Origin: Meconema thalassinum
Lineage: Eukaryota > Arthropoda > Insecta > Orthoptera > Tettigoniidae
DNA: 64,000 bases
NCBI GenBank assembly: GCA_946902985.2
Contig: OX336398.1
Location: 232,954,556 to 233,018,555, forward strand
Direction of reading: 5' to 3'
The position numbers were made by a program, and so were the translations under genes. The notes beneath the pieces were generated by a model. That model searched no databases, was not told where the DNA came from, and worked only from the letters and a program-made list of their open reading frames with translations. Every line of letters begins with the position of its first letter. Within the stretch, counting starts at the first letter, position 1. Shown in pieces: positions 31,966 to 43,902 of the stretch.

Positions 31966-33462
31966 TTTTTAGCCTATTTTCATTTAAGAAACCACCTTTT
32001 GTCCGTGAGTCTGTCTGTGTGTGCGTGTGTGATGGTGTATGTGATGGTGTGTGTCCCCCCCCCCTAATAAAATATAAACGGCTCGAACGATTTAAATGAA
32101 ACTCGGTAAGTTCATAGCACTATTCCGGACGACCCCGACCGCGCCCTTCAAATTTTGTTACGTCTCACCAATCCAACATGGCGGCTGTGAGAAAGTATTT
32201 CACCAGCATTCAATATCTCCAAAACTGTTACCTATAACAGCCCGAAATTTTGCATGGGGATAAAGGAAACAACTAGAAGTTCACCTTTGTGACTTTCGAA
32301 AACCTGGTAACTACAAAACCAACATGGCGGCGAAGCGAAGTTGCGACTTTTAAATAGACGTTTCTTGCGATTTAACAAACCAAACGAAATGAAACTGGGT
32401 ACAGTATATGTTTATGCACATTTTAATGAACCGACATCTAACTTCGTTCAATTGTTTACATAACTTCAAGATGGCGGCTGTGCGAAATATTTCACTGGCA
32501 TTCTATATCTCTCAAACTATTACTGGTATCACCATGAAATTTTGTACGGAGATAAAAGGCACTACTGGAAGTTCATCTAAGTGACTTTCAAAAACCGGCT
32601 AACTACAAAACGAGCATGGCGGCCAAGCGAAGTTGAAAGTTTTAAAAAGACGTTTCTCACGATTTAATGATCCAAAGGCAATGAAACTTGGTACAGCAAA
32701 TATTTATACACATTGTAATGCACTGGTATCTCATTTAGTTCAATTGTTTACATAGCCTCAAGATGGCGGCTGTGCGAATTTTAAAATTAAGTGAAAGTTT
32801 GAATAATGAACCTAGGCAATGATTTTCCTTTAATGGTACATGACTCTATGGCCTATACATATAACGATCCAACATGGCGACCATCCGAAATATGTAGACG
32901 ATTCTCAATATCTACGAATCTATTACAGCAATCAAACTGATTTTTTAATTTTTATACAAGCTATGAACATAAGTTAACCTATAAAACTTTCAATAACCTG
33001 CTGATCTCAAATCCAACATGGCGGCGACGCGAAGTATAAGTATTCACATGGACGTTTCTCGCAATTAAACCATCGAGTGCAGCGAAACTAGGTACAGTAA
33101 GTCCTTATACAAATTTTAATCCACTGGCATCTAATTTATTTCAATTGTTTCCATAATCACAAGATGACAGCTGTGCGAAATTTTAAAATCTCGTTTTTAC
33201 CTCTTGTGTCCTAATCATGCGATTGAAGTTTGAATACTACACGTGCACAATAATCTTCATGTAAAAGTACATTACTCGAAGACCTATATATATATAAGAA
33301 TCCAACATGGCGACCATCTACAATATTTAGTCGTTTCTCAATATCTACGAACCCATTACAGCAATCAAACTGAATTTTTGTATGTTGATAGTGGCAATTG
33401 GCATATGTAGGTTATATGAAAATAGGCTTTAGTTCTTCACGGAACTACTTGTTTTAAAGTTT
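31966..33462 (+). mobile_element. HINE/DINE-1-like element, family H3, complete copy
   Basis: Head TTTTTAGCCTATTTTCATTT at 31966, then GTCTGTCTGTGTG microsatellite and a C10 run to 32062. Tail GAAAATAGGCT, then the hairpin TAGTTCTTCACGGAACTA and CTTGTTTT. So AGCCTATTTTC/GAAAATAGGCT are subterminal inverted repeats and a stem-loop closes the 3' end, the layout of Helentron-derived non-autonomous elements. The interior is an array with ATGGCG motifs at 32178, 32324, 32471, 32616, 32763, 32874, 33018, 33164 (decayed) and 33307. No coding frame. Confidence 0.72.
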
Positions 33463-34369
33463 GTTCGTAAGCAATAAATTACAGGAAGTTTTTAAAAACC
33501 TGATGTTGAATATACTCCCTATGTATATCCTAATGAATGCCACTTAGCACTTTAAAATATAATTGCGTTAATTGGGTGTTAATTGCGTCTTTGCAAAAGG
33601 CTCACTGCGCTCGAACACGGGAGTCGCAGCGGTGCTCCCGACGGAGGTTTAACAGCACAAAAGAAATGGCCTTACAAACTCTTCATATGAGAAGTGCTTT
33701 ATTAATTGTACTAGCAACCTGCCCCGACATCGCCCGGAAACAGTTATGAATGCATTGCGTGATAAGCGCTTTTGAACTACGACCTATATCCGTTTTACGT
33801 CTCGGAATGATGGGTTAAAATCACCGACTGGACTATTAATTATATTATCATGGAGGAGATGTATGTGCAACGAAATCTTGTCAGACGTAATTTAAGATTG
33901 GCGAGGTGCATGAACACAAATCCCCCTTCCGTCCGATCTAAAAACGCTTATAGTGGGCGATGTATTGAGGATAGAGATATGCTCTCTTGAACTTTTTTGT
34001 AGAACTTTTCATGCTGAACAATTCATACACTCATAATATATTGATATGTTTAACGGTTTGCCCAGCGTAAGATTAAAATGTGCACGGACGCCAGGTTTTT
34101 TTCGACGTTTTCACTGAAATCGTTACTGCTTGGCTTCCTTTGATCATAAATAAATTATATTCTACAGAAACCTTCCTCGAGATATTCTTTACAGAATGGT
34201 GAAAACCGCATCAAAATCCATCCAGTGGTTCTCGAGTTTACCCGTGACATCCAAGAATCGGGGACTTGGTTTTATACTAACGTAAGTAGAGATAAACAAT
34301 GCATGCAATGTATTCCAAGCACTAGGAATGGTTCCCCACGCTATCTTGTGTTGACCGACCTTAAAGGTT
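33463..34369. other. No gene; possible unclassified dispersed repeat at 33711-34285
   Basis: ACTAGCAACCTGCCCCGACA at 33711 and GAAAACCGCATCAAAATCCA ... GGGACTTGGTTTTATACTAA at 34201-34280 have the style of ends of widespread insect repeats, but no second copy is present here to confirm it. Confidence 0.4.
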
Positions 34370-34947
34370 CTTCTTATTCTTCATCTTTCGAATAGCCCAT
34401 TTGGAGGGTACGATGAATCAACGTTGGCTATTGTCCATTGTATTCAAATTCATTTGCTTCCAAATTTCTTTCATCCTTCGAGAGTGTCGATCTTTCTCCT
34501 CTTGAGTCCACTTTCTGCCAGTTGTTTGTTTCTTCCTTTCTTGAAATTTTGCCTTTTGAATAGCTTCTCTGAAGAGTGATCTGTTTGCTATTGTGTCTGT
34601 CTAAATTCTGACGTTTGTCAAGTCTTTGTCAATTTCAATGAACCGTGAGGGTTTGGATTTGTAACTAGTCAGTAAGTTGAAGATCTGTTTAGTTAGTCTA
34701 CTATTTTCCATGTGCCCAAAAAACTGTAATCTTCTCTTTCTCATTACATCAGTTAATTTGGTCGTAACCTATATTCTGCGTTATTATTTCGTATAGCTCC
34801 CAGTGTTTTTCACAGAATTCGTCTTTCAGTCTTCTGTAATTTGTCTAAATCACCTAATCTTGTTATTTTAAGTGTTTCTGCTGCGAAAAGAGTTCAGGTC
34901 TGACCACTGTTTGATAATGCCTTAATTTAGTGTTCCAGGATAAGTTC
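34370..34947 (-). pseudogene. LINE L1A-type 3' fragment
   Basis: Minus reading holds the post-RT signature: a WTQEEKDRHSRRMKEIW-like string near 34490, the KxxxFxGHMENSRLTK-like string near 34720, and ERRILxKHW near 34815, with stops and shifts throughout. An H1 element is inserted at its upstream side. Confidence 0.6.
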
Positions 34948-37098
34948 TTAGCCTACTTTCGATTTTTGCAAATGAAAGTAGACTTATGAGATCAACACAG
35001 GGCGAAAAAAGTGGGTCTGTCTGTGTGTGTGTATGTGTGTGTGTGTGTGAGTCTCTGTGTGTGTGTGTGTGTGTGAGTGTGTGTACTCTGAATGTCTGTC
35101 CCCCCCCCCCCCCGAATCAATTCGAACACGGTGAACGCGAATTGAACGAAATTTGGTACAAAGGTAGCACTAGCAAAGGACACCTCAGTGTCATGTTTTA
35201 TATCGCCGCCATCTTGACGGAAACGTAATGGCGGCCACACAAATGTTCAAAGCTCAAATCAAATTACGACTAACCTAATCATCCGATCTCTACCAAATTT
35301 TGCAACAACATACCTTTAAGCGGGGAGTATCTTTTTACCAAACTAATAGCTCATCAGCCTAATAGTTTGCGGATGGCGGCCATCTTTGTGTGAAAATCGA
35401 TTCCCCCTATTAATTCGAACACGGTGAAACCGAATGGAACGAAATTTGGTACAGAGGTAGTACTAGCAAAGGGCACCTCAGTGTCATGTTTTATATCGCC
35501 GTCATCTTGACGGAAACGTAATGGTGGCCACACAAATGTTCAAAGCTTAAATCAAATTACGACTAACCTAATCATCCGATCTCTACCAAATTTTGCAACA
35601 ACATACCTATATGGAGGAAGGTAGCATCCTTTGACCAAATTAATAGGTCATTAGCCTAATAGTTTGCGGATGGCGCCCATCTTTCTGTCAAAATCGATTC
35701 CCCATATTAATTCAAACACGGTGAAACCGAATGGAACGAAATTTGCTACAGAGGTAGCACTAGCAAACGGCACCTCAGTGTCATGTTTTATATCGCCTCC
35801 ATCTTGACAGAAACGCAATGGCGGCCACACAAATGTTCAAAACTTAAATCAAATTACGACTAACATAATCATCCGATCTCTACCAAATTTTTCAACAACA
35901 AAGCTCTATGGAGGGAGCATCCGTTGACCAATCTAATAGGTCATTGGCCTAATAGTTTGCGGATGGCGGCCATCTTTGTGTCAAAATCGATTCCCCCTAT
36001 TAATTCGAACACGGTGATACTGAATGGAACGAAATTTGGCACAGAGGTAGCACTAGCAAAGGGCACCTCAGTGTCATGTTTTATATCGTCGCCACCTTGA
36101 CGGAAACGTAATGGCGGCCACACAAATGTTCAAAGCTTAAATCAAATTACGATTAACCTAATCATCCGATCTCTACCAAATTTTGCATCAACATACCTTT
36201 ATGGAGGGAGTATCCTTTGACCAAACTGATAGATCATTAGCCTAATATTTTGTGGATGGCGTCCGTCTTTGTGTGAAAATCGATTCCCCCTATTAATTCG
36301 AACACGGTGAAACCGAATGGAACGAAATTTGGTACAGAGGTAGCACTAGAAAAGGCCACCTCAGTGTCATGTTTTATATCACCGCCATCTTGACGGAAAC
36401 GTAATCGCGGCCACCCTAATTTTAAAAGCTAAAATGTAATTATGACCGACCTAATAATCTAGTCTCTACCAAATTTTGCAACAACATATCTTTATGTGGG
36501 AAGCATATTCTGACCAAACTGCAAGATCATCAGCCCAATGGTTTGCAGATGGTGGGCAAGTATGTGTGCAAATCGATTCCCCTATCAATTCAAACACTGT
36601 GAAACCGAATTGAACGAAATTTGGTACAGAGGTAGCACTAGCAAAGGGTACCTCAGTGTCATGTTTTATATCGCCGCCATCTTGATGGAAACGGAATGAC
36701 GGCCACCCAAATGTTAAAAGCTTAAATCAAATTACGACCATCCTAATAATTTGATCTCTACCAGATTTTGCAACAACATGCCTTTTTGTGGAAAGCATCT
36801 TATGACTGACTACAAGGTCATCAGCCCAATAGTTTGCAAATAGCGGCCATGTATGTGTGCAAGTCCATTCCCCATATCAATTCAAACACGGAGAAACCGA
36901 ATTGAATGACATTTTTTACAGAGGTAGCACTAGCAAAGGGCACCTCATATTCATGTTTAATATCCCTATAGCACGTTGTATTTCAACAAGCTACTACAAC
37001 CAACATTCAATTATACTCCTTGAAAAGGACATAGAGTTATAACAATACCCATGCATTTAGGAGAAAGTAGGCTATATGTTCTTTACTGAACATCTTGT
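34948..37098 (+). mobile_element. HINE/DINE-1-like element, family H1, long copy
   Basis: Head TTAGCCTACTTTCGATTTTT with its internal inverted partner GAAAGTAGACTTATGAGATC, a (GT)n/(GTCT) zone, and a C13 run ending at 35113. It ends with AGGAGAAAGTAGGCTATATG and the hairpin ATGTTCTTTACTGAACAT then CTTGTTTTT. The interior is a seven-unit array of about 293 bp. A shorter copy with three units lies at 52913-53835; heads or tails occur at 45330-45697 and 43663-43735. Confidence 0.72.
35116..36990 (+). repeat. Tandem array, seven units of about 293 bp, each a dimer of about 146 bp
   Basis: Units begin ATTAATTCGAACACGGTGAA (or close variants) at 35116, 35409, 35706, 35999, 36292, 36584 and 36876; steps 293, 297, 293, 293, 292 and 292. 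Each unit has two diverged halves: one with GAACGAAATTTGGTACAGAG and ATGGCGGCCACACAAATG, the other with TCTACCAAATTTTGCAACAA and GGATGGCGGCCATC. ATGGCGG-type motifs fall every 144-149 bases. Confidence 0.92.
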
Positions 37099-37740
37099 TT
37101 TTATTATATATACCTTTTGTCATATGGAAACACCTTTGTAATTTAATAATACAATTAATTATTTCCACCACCGCACTCACATGTTTTACTTAGTTGATGG
37201 ATCTACGCGTTATGTTATCGTCTGTGTTTGCCGCTATAACGGAGAAGTTGCTGGACTTGATGGAGCTTCAGCGTTGACACGAAATGTTTGCTAGAAAGCT
37301 TCGCAAGTTTCAAACTCCAAGTCAGGCCTTAACTTTGGACTAATGTGGATTAGGGTATGCTCTATTCACATAATTCCCAAATTGGATCTGTGCAAATTTG
37401 ACAAACATGATAATTATTTCTCCAATTCAGAAATTGATACTGCTTTGCAAACATAATTGTTTACCCTACCTGAACAGTTAAAGATAAAACGTCTCATGAC
37501 TAAGATCTTGTGCAAACAATTATTAACAGTTGGAATAATGATGTTCCCACTTATTAATACTATAATTGAAGAGATTGGGCCAACATAGTGATAACACACT
37601 TTATTTTATGATATTGACTTACGGACAAACTGCGCTCTGGTGAATTTCTTTCTTACTACTTGTAAAATAATTTGTAGAAATCGTCAACTGACAGCGTGTG
37701 AGAGTAAATTTCTGCAAGGACTGGCGCATGGGTAATTTTG
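37099..37740. other. Unannotated stretch containing a 42-bp string shared with 39212
   Basis: GGACTTGATGGAGCTTCAGC followed by GTTGACACGAAATGTTTGCTA at 37251-37291 occurs again at 39213-39253 inside an H2 element. No gene seen. Confidence 0.5.
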
Positions 37741-37741
37741 A

Positions 37742-38057
37742 CCCGAGGCTGAACCCCTGGCACTACAGTCCGTGAAAGGCCTAGGCCTACCAAGCGACCG
37801 CTGCCCTGCCATTTGGCCTGCAGATATTGGGGTGACGTGAGATCAGCGCATCGGTTCCCCTCAGCCGTTAATCTTGGTTTTCGTGATCGGGGCGCTGCCT
37901 CACTGTCAGACAGTTACTCAATTGTCCTCACGAGGCTGAGTGCACCCCGTTCCTGCCCTCACGTCAGTTTAAAAAATCACTGACGAAGCCGGGAATCGAA
38001 CCCGGGGCCTACGGGTGATAGGCAGGCTCGCTACCCCAACACCACAGGGCCGGCTAA
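37742..38057 (-). mobile_element. tRNA-derived SINE, family S2, second copy
   Basis: Collinear with 6873-7195: AGCCGGCCCTGTGGTGTTGG head, B-box GGGTTCGATTCCC, body CTGACAGTGAGGCAGCGCCC and CCAATATCTGCAGGCCAAAT. About 10% different from the first copy by eye. Target duplication not clear. Confidence 0.85.
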
Positions 38058-38125
38058 AAGGAATTAACAACAACAGGTACAAAACTCAGCAGTTGTTCTA
38101 GGTCAGTACCATCTTTTTGGAAGCC

Positions 38126-38612
38126 TTCATAGGAAGTTCATGGCTGCTTGAGCTTTTAGTTCTCGCACTAAAGATTCGTAGGTGCGCTTCATAAAAAGGG
38201 AGGTAGCACGCAGTTCGCTACTCCTGTTGGGGTCCGGGTGTGGACACCAAGAGCCCGCTGATGAGCCAGCTTGGCGTCCTTGGCAAAACCCCACACAAGT
38301 CACGGCACAAACCTAGAAGAATTGCTGAGTTTTAATTCACTGACCGTGAAAGCCAATATACCATCGTTTTTAATTCTTTATAGGGAGGTTATGGTTGCTT
38401 GAGCATTTAGTTCTCGCAGTAAAGAGGCGCAGGTTCGCTTCACAAAAAGGAAGATAGCACACATTTCGCTACTCATGTGGGGGTCCATGCGGGGACACCA
38501 AGAGCACGCTGATGAGCCAGTTTTGTGTCCTATGCGAAACCCCTCACAAGACACGGCACAAACCTAGAAGAATTGCTGAGTTGTAATTCACTGGCCGTGA
38601 AAGCCAATAAAC
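38126..38612 (+). repeat. Tandem duplication, two units of about 240 bp
   Basis: Unit 1 starts near 38126 and unit 2 near 38366. Both carry TTAGTTCTCGCA, GAGCCCGCTGATGAGCCAG (or a near form) and CACGGCACAAACCTAGAAGA then ATTGCTGAGTT. A diverged copy of the same unit lies inside the Helitron at 57790-58070, so this may be a Helitron remnant. Confidence 0.75.
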
Positions 38613-38960
38613 CAACAACAGGTATAAAAATAAAATTGTTCTGTATATAGAATACACTGGACGGGAAGCCTCCATTAACACACAACACAGATATTTCTCT
38701 ATATTTTCAAATACTTTTTATCAACAGAGCAGGGATATAAAAACAACACACGAATAAATGGAAGCCGAAGCATAGTTCTGTTTATTTGAAACGCTTTCGC
38801 AACTGGCGAGTAAATAAACACAGCCTAGCGTTTGTACAGCAGCACCTGCAATACCAAAGACTTTCACAAATAAAGTCATCAAATGAAACTAGGAACGAGA
38901 ATTATATAAATTGGAGGGCGCAGGGGAAAATAGACCATTGTCCACCTAAAAGAAATCAAG
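38613..38960. other. Unannotated stretch
   Basis: No gene recognised. Confidence 0.4.
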
Positions 38961-38964
38961 TAGT

Positions 38965-39108
38965 TCCATGAAGAACTAAATAGCCTATTTTCATATATCC
39001 TACTTATGTTAATTGTCTCTATCAACATACAAAATTTCAGTTTAATTGCTGTAATAGATTCGTAGATATTGAGAACAGTCTAAATATTTCAGATGGTCGC
39101 CGTGTTGG
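38965..39108 (-). repeat. H3 element 3' end, inverted
   Basis: Minus strand: CAAATCCAACACGGCGACCA ... ATGAAAATAGGCTATTTAGT then TCTTCATGGAACTACTTG, the H3 tail with its terminal hairpin. Directly followed on the plus strand by an H2 head. Confidence 0.75.
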
Positions 39109-40530
39109 ATTTGTAGCCTACTTTTCACATTTTGCAAAAATGAGGAAAAAGTAGACTTATGAGATCGATCCGGGAAAATGTGTGTCTGTCTGTCTGTCTG
39201 TCTGGCTGTGTGTGGACTTGATGGAGCTTCAGCGTTGACACGAAATGTTTGCTAAACGGGTGCAGATATCGACACCAAATTTAGTATGAGTAAAGATGTA
39301 TACCGGAATATCTCACGTCCATATTTGAAAATGACGTCAGTGCTACCAACTGATGAAAAAACGCACTAGAAGTTTGAGCTCCATGTTGGAAGGTATGCAT
39401 GGGAGCTATTCCATAATTGGCGCACATGTAGATAACAATATTTCAGTTAAAATTCCAGGAGGCCATACATGACAGTGTTGCCAAAATAATTTTTAACCTC
39501 CTGATATGTCCAAATTTTAAATGCCTATAACTTCTACACTATCAATTGGATTTCAACAAAATTTTGTATGTAATATGTGTACATAAACAGATATGACGGA
39601 GCGCATTCTTAAGAGCCAAAAGGGCTGGCAACTGTTAATAATTCCTCTCTCTCTCTATTCCTTTATCCAAATACCAATATATCAGAAAGTATCCAAGCCG
39701 ACAGCTTTAAACTATGCACACGTATAGTACCTGACATTTTAGATTAATTTTGGAGTAACTTATATACTTCAGTTCTACCAACATGATTCTAAGCCTGCTG
39801 ATAGGGCCAATTTTTAAATACATGTAACCCCTATACTATCAGTTGGATTACAACCTAATTTCGTATGTGCTATGTGTAACATAACCGATATTACTATAAG
39901 TATTCTTATGAGCAATCAAGCCTGCCAACTGTTAATAAATGCTGCCTATATTTTTAACCTAATATCAATATATCAGCAAGTATGCGAGCCAACAGCCCTT
40001 TACATTGCACACGTATAGCACCTGACATTCTAGATTAATTTGGAATTATTAATATAAGTCAGGGCTTCCAACATGATTCTATGCCTGCAGATAGGTTCAA
40101 TTTTAAAATGCATGTAACTTCTATACTAACAAATGGATTTCATCCAAAATTGGCACAACAATATATCATAATATTTCCGATTATTTCTATCCAGCACACG
40201 CGTGACATTGTTGCCAACATGCTTTTACGCGTGCTGATAGATCCAATGTCTAACTGTATGTAACGTCCATTGGATTTCAACCATTTTTTTTTTCTGTACC
40301 TTAAGAGATGGAACTAAGAATAGATTCACCACCAGGGCTGCCAACTGAAATGCTCTATTAGGCTACATTATACCAGGTATATTTCGAACTAATTAGACAT
40401 TTTGATATTACCAACTTAATTTCATCATTATTCTAGATAGGTTCATATTCTGTAGATTAATCATTGGCATGAAATTTAATTTTATGAAAAGTAGGCTCTT
40501 TAGTTCGTCACGGAAATTCTTGTTATATAC
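39109..40530 (+). mobile_element. HINE/DINE-1-like element, family H2, copy 1
   Basis: Head TAGCCTACTTTTCACATTTT then GCAAAAATGAGGAAAAAGTA and GACTTATGAGATCGATC, then (GTCT)n. Tail AAAAGTAGGCTCTTTAGTTC then GTCACGGAAATTCTTG. The (CCCC)AACTCCTAAAC part of the head is replaced by the 42-bp string shared with 37251. The interior has diverged monomers of about 146-150 bp around TGCCAACATGATTCTA. Confidence 0.72.
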
Positions 40531-40534
40531 TGTA

Positions 40535-40785
40535 TGTAGGCACAGAGTTATGTACTATTACATGAAGATTATTGCGTAGGCATCTTGTTCAAACTTCAAT
40601 CGCATGATTAGGACACTAGAAATAAAAACGATATTTTAATATTTCACCGCCATCTTGTGGTTATAAAAGCAATTGAAATAAATTACATGTCAGTGGTTTA
40701 AATTTTGTATAATCATTTACCGTACCATGAGTCACTGCGCTAGGATAGTTGAATCGCGAGAAACGTCAATTGAAATATTTACGTA
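40535..40785 (-). repeat. H3 fragment, inverted
   Basis: The minus strand matches the H3 interior (GACGTTTCTCGCGATTCAAC, then CCACAAGATGGCGGTGAAAT and GTCCTAATCATGCGATTGAA). Confidence 0.65.
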
Positions 40786-42072
40786 TCACCAATCCAACAT
40801 GGCGGCTGTGCGAAATATTTCACCTGCATTCAATATCTCCCAAACAATTATCGATATCACCCTGTAAATTTATACGGTGATAAAGGGGACTATCAGAAGT
40901 TCATCCATGTGACTTTTGAAAACCTGGTAACTACAAAACCAACATGGCATCCAAGCGAAGTTGGGAATTTATATAGATGTTTCTCGTGATTTAACCATCC
41001 AAAGGCAATGAAACTTGGTACAGTGTATGCTTATACACATTGTAATGTACAGACATCTAACTTCGTTCAATTGTTTACATAATCTCAAGATGGCGGATGT
41101 GCGAAATATTTCACCGGCGTTCTATATCTCTGAAACTAATACCGGTGACACCCTGAAATTTTGTACGCAGATAATGGGCACTACTGGAAGTTCATCTATG
41201 AGACTTTCAAGAACCGGTTATCTACAAAACGAACATGGCGGTCAAGCGAATTTGAAATTTTAAAATCGTCTTTACTCGCTATGTAATGATCCAAACGCAA
41301 TGAAACTTGGTACAGTAAATGTTTATACACATTGTAATGCACTGGTATCTAATTATTTAGCTCAATCATTTACATAACCTCAAGATGGCGGCTGTGCGAA
41401 TTTTAAATTTAAGTTTTATTTCTTGTGTCGTAATCATGCGATCGATGTGAAAGTTTGAATAATGAACCTACGCAATAATTTTCCTTTAATGGTACATGAC
41501 TATAAAACAATCCATCATGGCGACCATCCGAAATATTTAGACGGTCCTCAATATCTGCGTATCTATCACAGCAATCAAACTGAATGTTTTAATGTTCAGA
41601 GGGGCTATGAACATAAGTTCACCTATAGGACTTCAATAGCCTGATGATCACAAATCCAACATGGCGGCGACGCGAAGTATAAATATTCACATAAACGATT
41701 CTCGCAATTTAACCATCCGAGTGCAGTGAAACCTGGTACAGTAAAGCCTTATACAAATGTTAATCCACTGGCATCTAATTTATTTCAATTGTTTCCATAA
41801 CCACAAGATGGCAGCTGTGCGAAATTTTAAAATCTCGTTTTTACGTCTTGTGTCCTAGTCATGGGATTGAAGTTTGAATACTACACGTACACAATAATCG
41901 TCATGTAACAGTACATAACTCTAGGACCTACATATATAAATTTCCAACATGGCGACCATCCGCAATATTTAGTCGGTGCTCAATAGCTACGAATCAATTA
42001 CAGCAATCAAACTGAAATTTTGTATGTTGATAGTGGCAATTAGCATAAGTAGGATATGTGAAAACAGGCTAA
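40786..42072 (+). mobile_element. HINE/DINE-1-like element, family H3, second copy, head missing
   Basis: Collinear with 32165-33430. ATGGCG-type motifs at 40799, 40944 (decayed), 41090, 41235, 41385, 41517, 41661, 41808 and 41949 repeat almost the same spacing series as the first copy, including the one short step. Ends at AAAACAGGCTAAAAT without the terminal hairpin. Confidence 0.75.
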
Positions 42073-42254
42073 AATAGATAGTAGCCTACCAGTAGTATGT
42101 AACAGTATCATATTTAATGTTACTAGGCATAAACAATTAGTTACTGAGAAACACGCCGTGGATAATTGAGCGTTTTCTGTAGGAATCATTAGTGTCCCCT
42201 TAAAGCAAGAATCACAACCACCAAAAGTGTGTATTTCTTGTTATAAGGCGTGAT

Positions 42255-42949
42255 AAAAATTAATAAAGGTAAAACAAAAATATTGGAATGCAGCCGAAAT
42301 AAATCAGAAACCTCTATGGACATGAAATTGGCAGGTGAAAAGCTGAAGGAAGTAGGCGACTTCTGTTACTTAAGAAGCAAAATAACGAGTGATGGACGAA
42401 GCAAAGAGGATATAAAAAGTAGGTTGGCTCAAGCAAGGAAAATATTTCTACAAAAAGGAATCTGTTGGCACAGAATATAGATTTAGGTATTAGGAAGACA
42501 TTTCTGAAAGCCTTTGTCTGGAGCGTGGCACTTTATGGAAGTGAAACTTGTACTATTGGAGCAACATAAAAGAGGAGAATTGAATCGTTTGAAATTTGGT
42601 TATAGGAGAATGATGAAGATCAGATGGGTAGATAGGGTTACAGACGAAGAGGTATTAAGACGAGTGGGAGAGGAGAGATGTTTCTGGCGACTGCTAATGA
42701 AGAGAAGAGATAGGTTGGTAGGACACATGCTAAGACACCCAGGAATAGCAAGCTTAGTTATGGAAGGAAGGGTCGAGGACAAGAACTGTAGGGGTAGACC
42801 AAGCTTAGAATATGTTAAACAGATTGCCTCGGATGTAGGGTGGGGTAGCTATGTAGAGATGAAACAATTAGCTCTGGACATGGAGGCATGGAGTGCTGCA
42901 TCAAACCAGTCAAAAGACTGAAGACTCAAACAACAACAACAACAACAAC
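42255..42949 (+). pseudogene. 5'-truncated LINE insertion with (CAA)n tail and 10-bp target duplication
   Basis: AAGGCGTGAT at 42245-42254 and 42950-42959 flank it. Coding pieces: MIKINKGKTKILECSRNKSE, KLKEVGDFCYLRSKITSDGR, then a frameshift near 42480, and GYRRMMKIRWVDRVTDEEVL, RDRLVGHMLRHPGIASLVME and GRVEDKNCRGRPS. This is the end of the RT and the post-RT region of an RTE/endonuclease-RT type LINE. The tail is (CAA)n at 42928-42949. It landed in a decayed mariner. Confidence 0.88.
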
Positions 42950-42959
42950 AAGGCGTGAT

Positions 42960-43600
42960 CAACAATTTGGGTTTGAGGGTGTTGCTGCAGCGTTGAATGT
43001 CGATTCGTTTCAGTGTTGAAGACAACACGATCCTAGAGCGTATTGTTGCTGGTACCACCACTGGGAACCGGAATTGAAAGCGTCGACCATGCAGTGGATC
43101 AACCATCGTCCTCTCGTCCCAAGAGCCAACCATCCGGTGAAAAGGTGATGCTCAACCTGTTCCTTGATTACCGGGGCCCATTGCTTATTGAGTTCAAGGA
43201 GCCTGGTGTCTCCACTACTTAAGAATGATACTGCGTAACTCTGGAGAAATTACGGCGTGCTAGTAAGGCGAAACGTATGTGAAAATGGCGGAAAGCGTTG
43301 CTTCTGCTGCTTCATGATAACGGACGTCCCCATACCGCAAATGTCGTAACGCAGATGGTACGCCAACTTGAGCATCCGCCGTATATTCCTGATATCTCCC
43401 AATGTGATTATCACGCGTTTGGTCCCTTAGAAAAAGGTTTCCATTTGAACGAGGATGTGCAGCAGGTAAGTACGGACTTCTTCACGCAGAAGGGCATGGA
43501 GTTTTACTACTAAGTGATCTTCAACCTAGTGTGTCAGTGGGATGACTACCTTAACGCTGATGGGCGTGATCCCTGATGCCTGTACGGCCGTCCGTCAGAA
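42960..43600 (+). pseudogene. mariner transposase catalytic-domain relic
   Basis: Readable pieces: WYHHWEPELKASTMQWINHR with the first catalytic Asp region degraded, then EKVMLNLFLDYRGPLLIEFK, a stop, LLLHDNGRPHTANVVTQMVR (second Asp in LLHDN) and LEHPPYIPDISQCDYHAFGP (third Asp, DD34D-like spacing in PDISQCDY). Frameshifts and stops occur between each. The N-terminal part is lost or lies before the LINE at 42255. Confidence 0.85.
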
Positions 43601-43662
43601 ACTTTCTGATCATGCCTCAAAAATAACAATGTTAGGATTACAAGCAGAGTTTTTATATAATT

Positions 43663-43735
43663 CACAGAAAAAACAAGATTTCAGTAAAGAACATAGAGCC
43701 TACTTTCTCCTAAATGTATGAGTATAGTTATTACT
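43663..43735 (-). repeat. H1 element 3' end, inverted
   Basis: Minus strand: CATACATTTAGGAGAAAGTA then GGCTCTATGTTCTTTACTGA, the H1 tail. Confidence 0.75.
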
Positions 43736-43902
43736 CGTTGTTATTATCAAAGAGTATAATAGAATCATTTCTTGGTTGAAGACCTTAGAAACTATTTACC
43801 TCTACCAAACGCCACAACCTAGAAAAAAACTACTGCCATCATTGAAGAAAGATAGATAAGAAGTATCTCAAGAATGTTATGGATCTGGAGACATAATAGA
43901 CC

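Noticed and set aside
35116..36990. CRISPR-like array
   Set aside because: Units are directly adjacent with no spacers and sit in an element with transposon ends; same for the 44-, 64- and 101-bp arrays.
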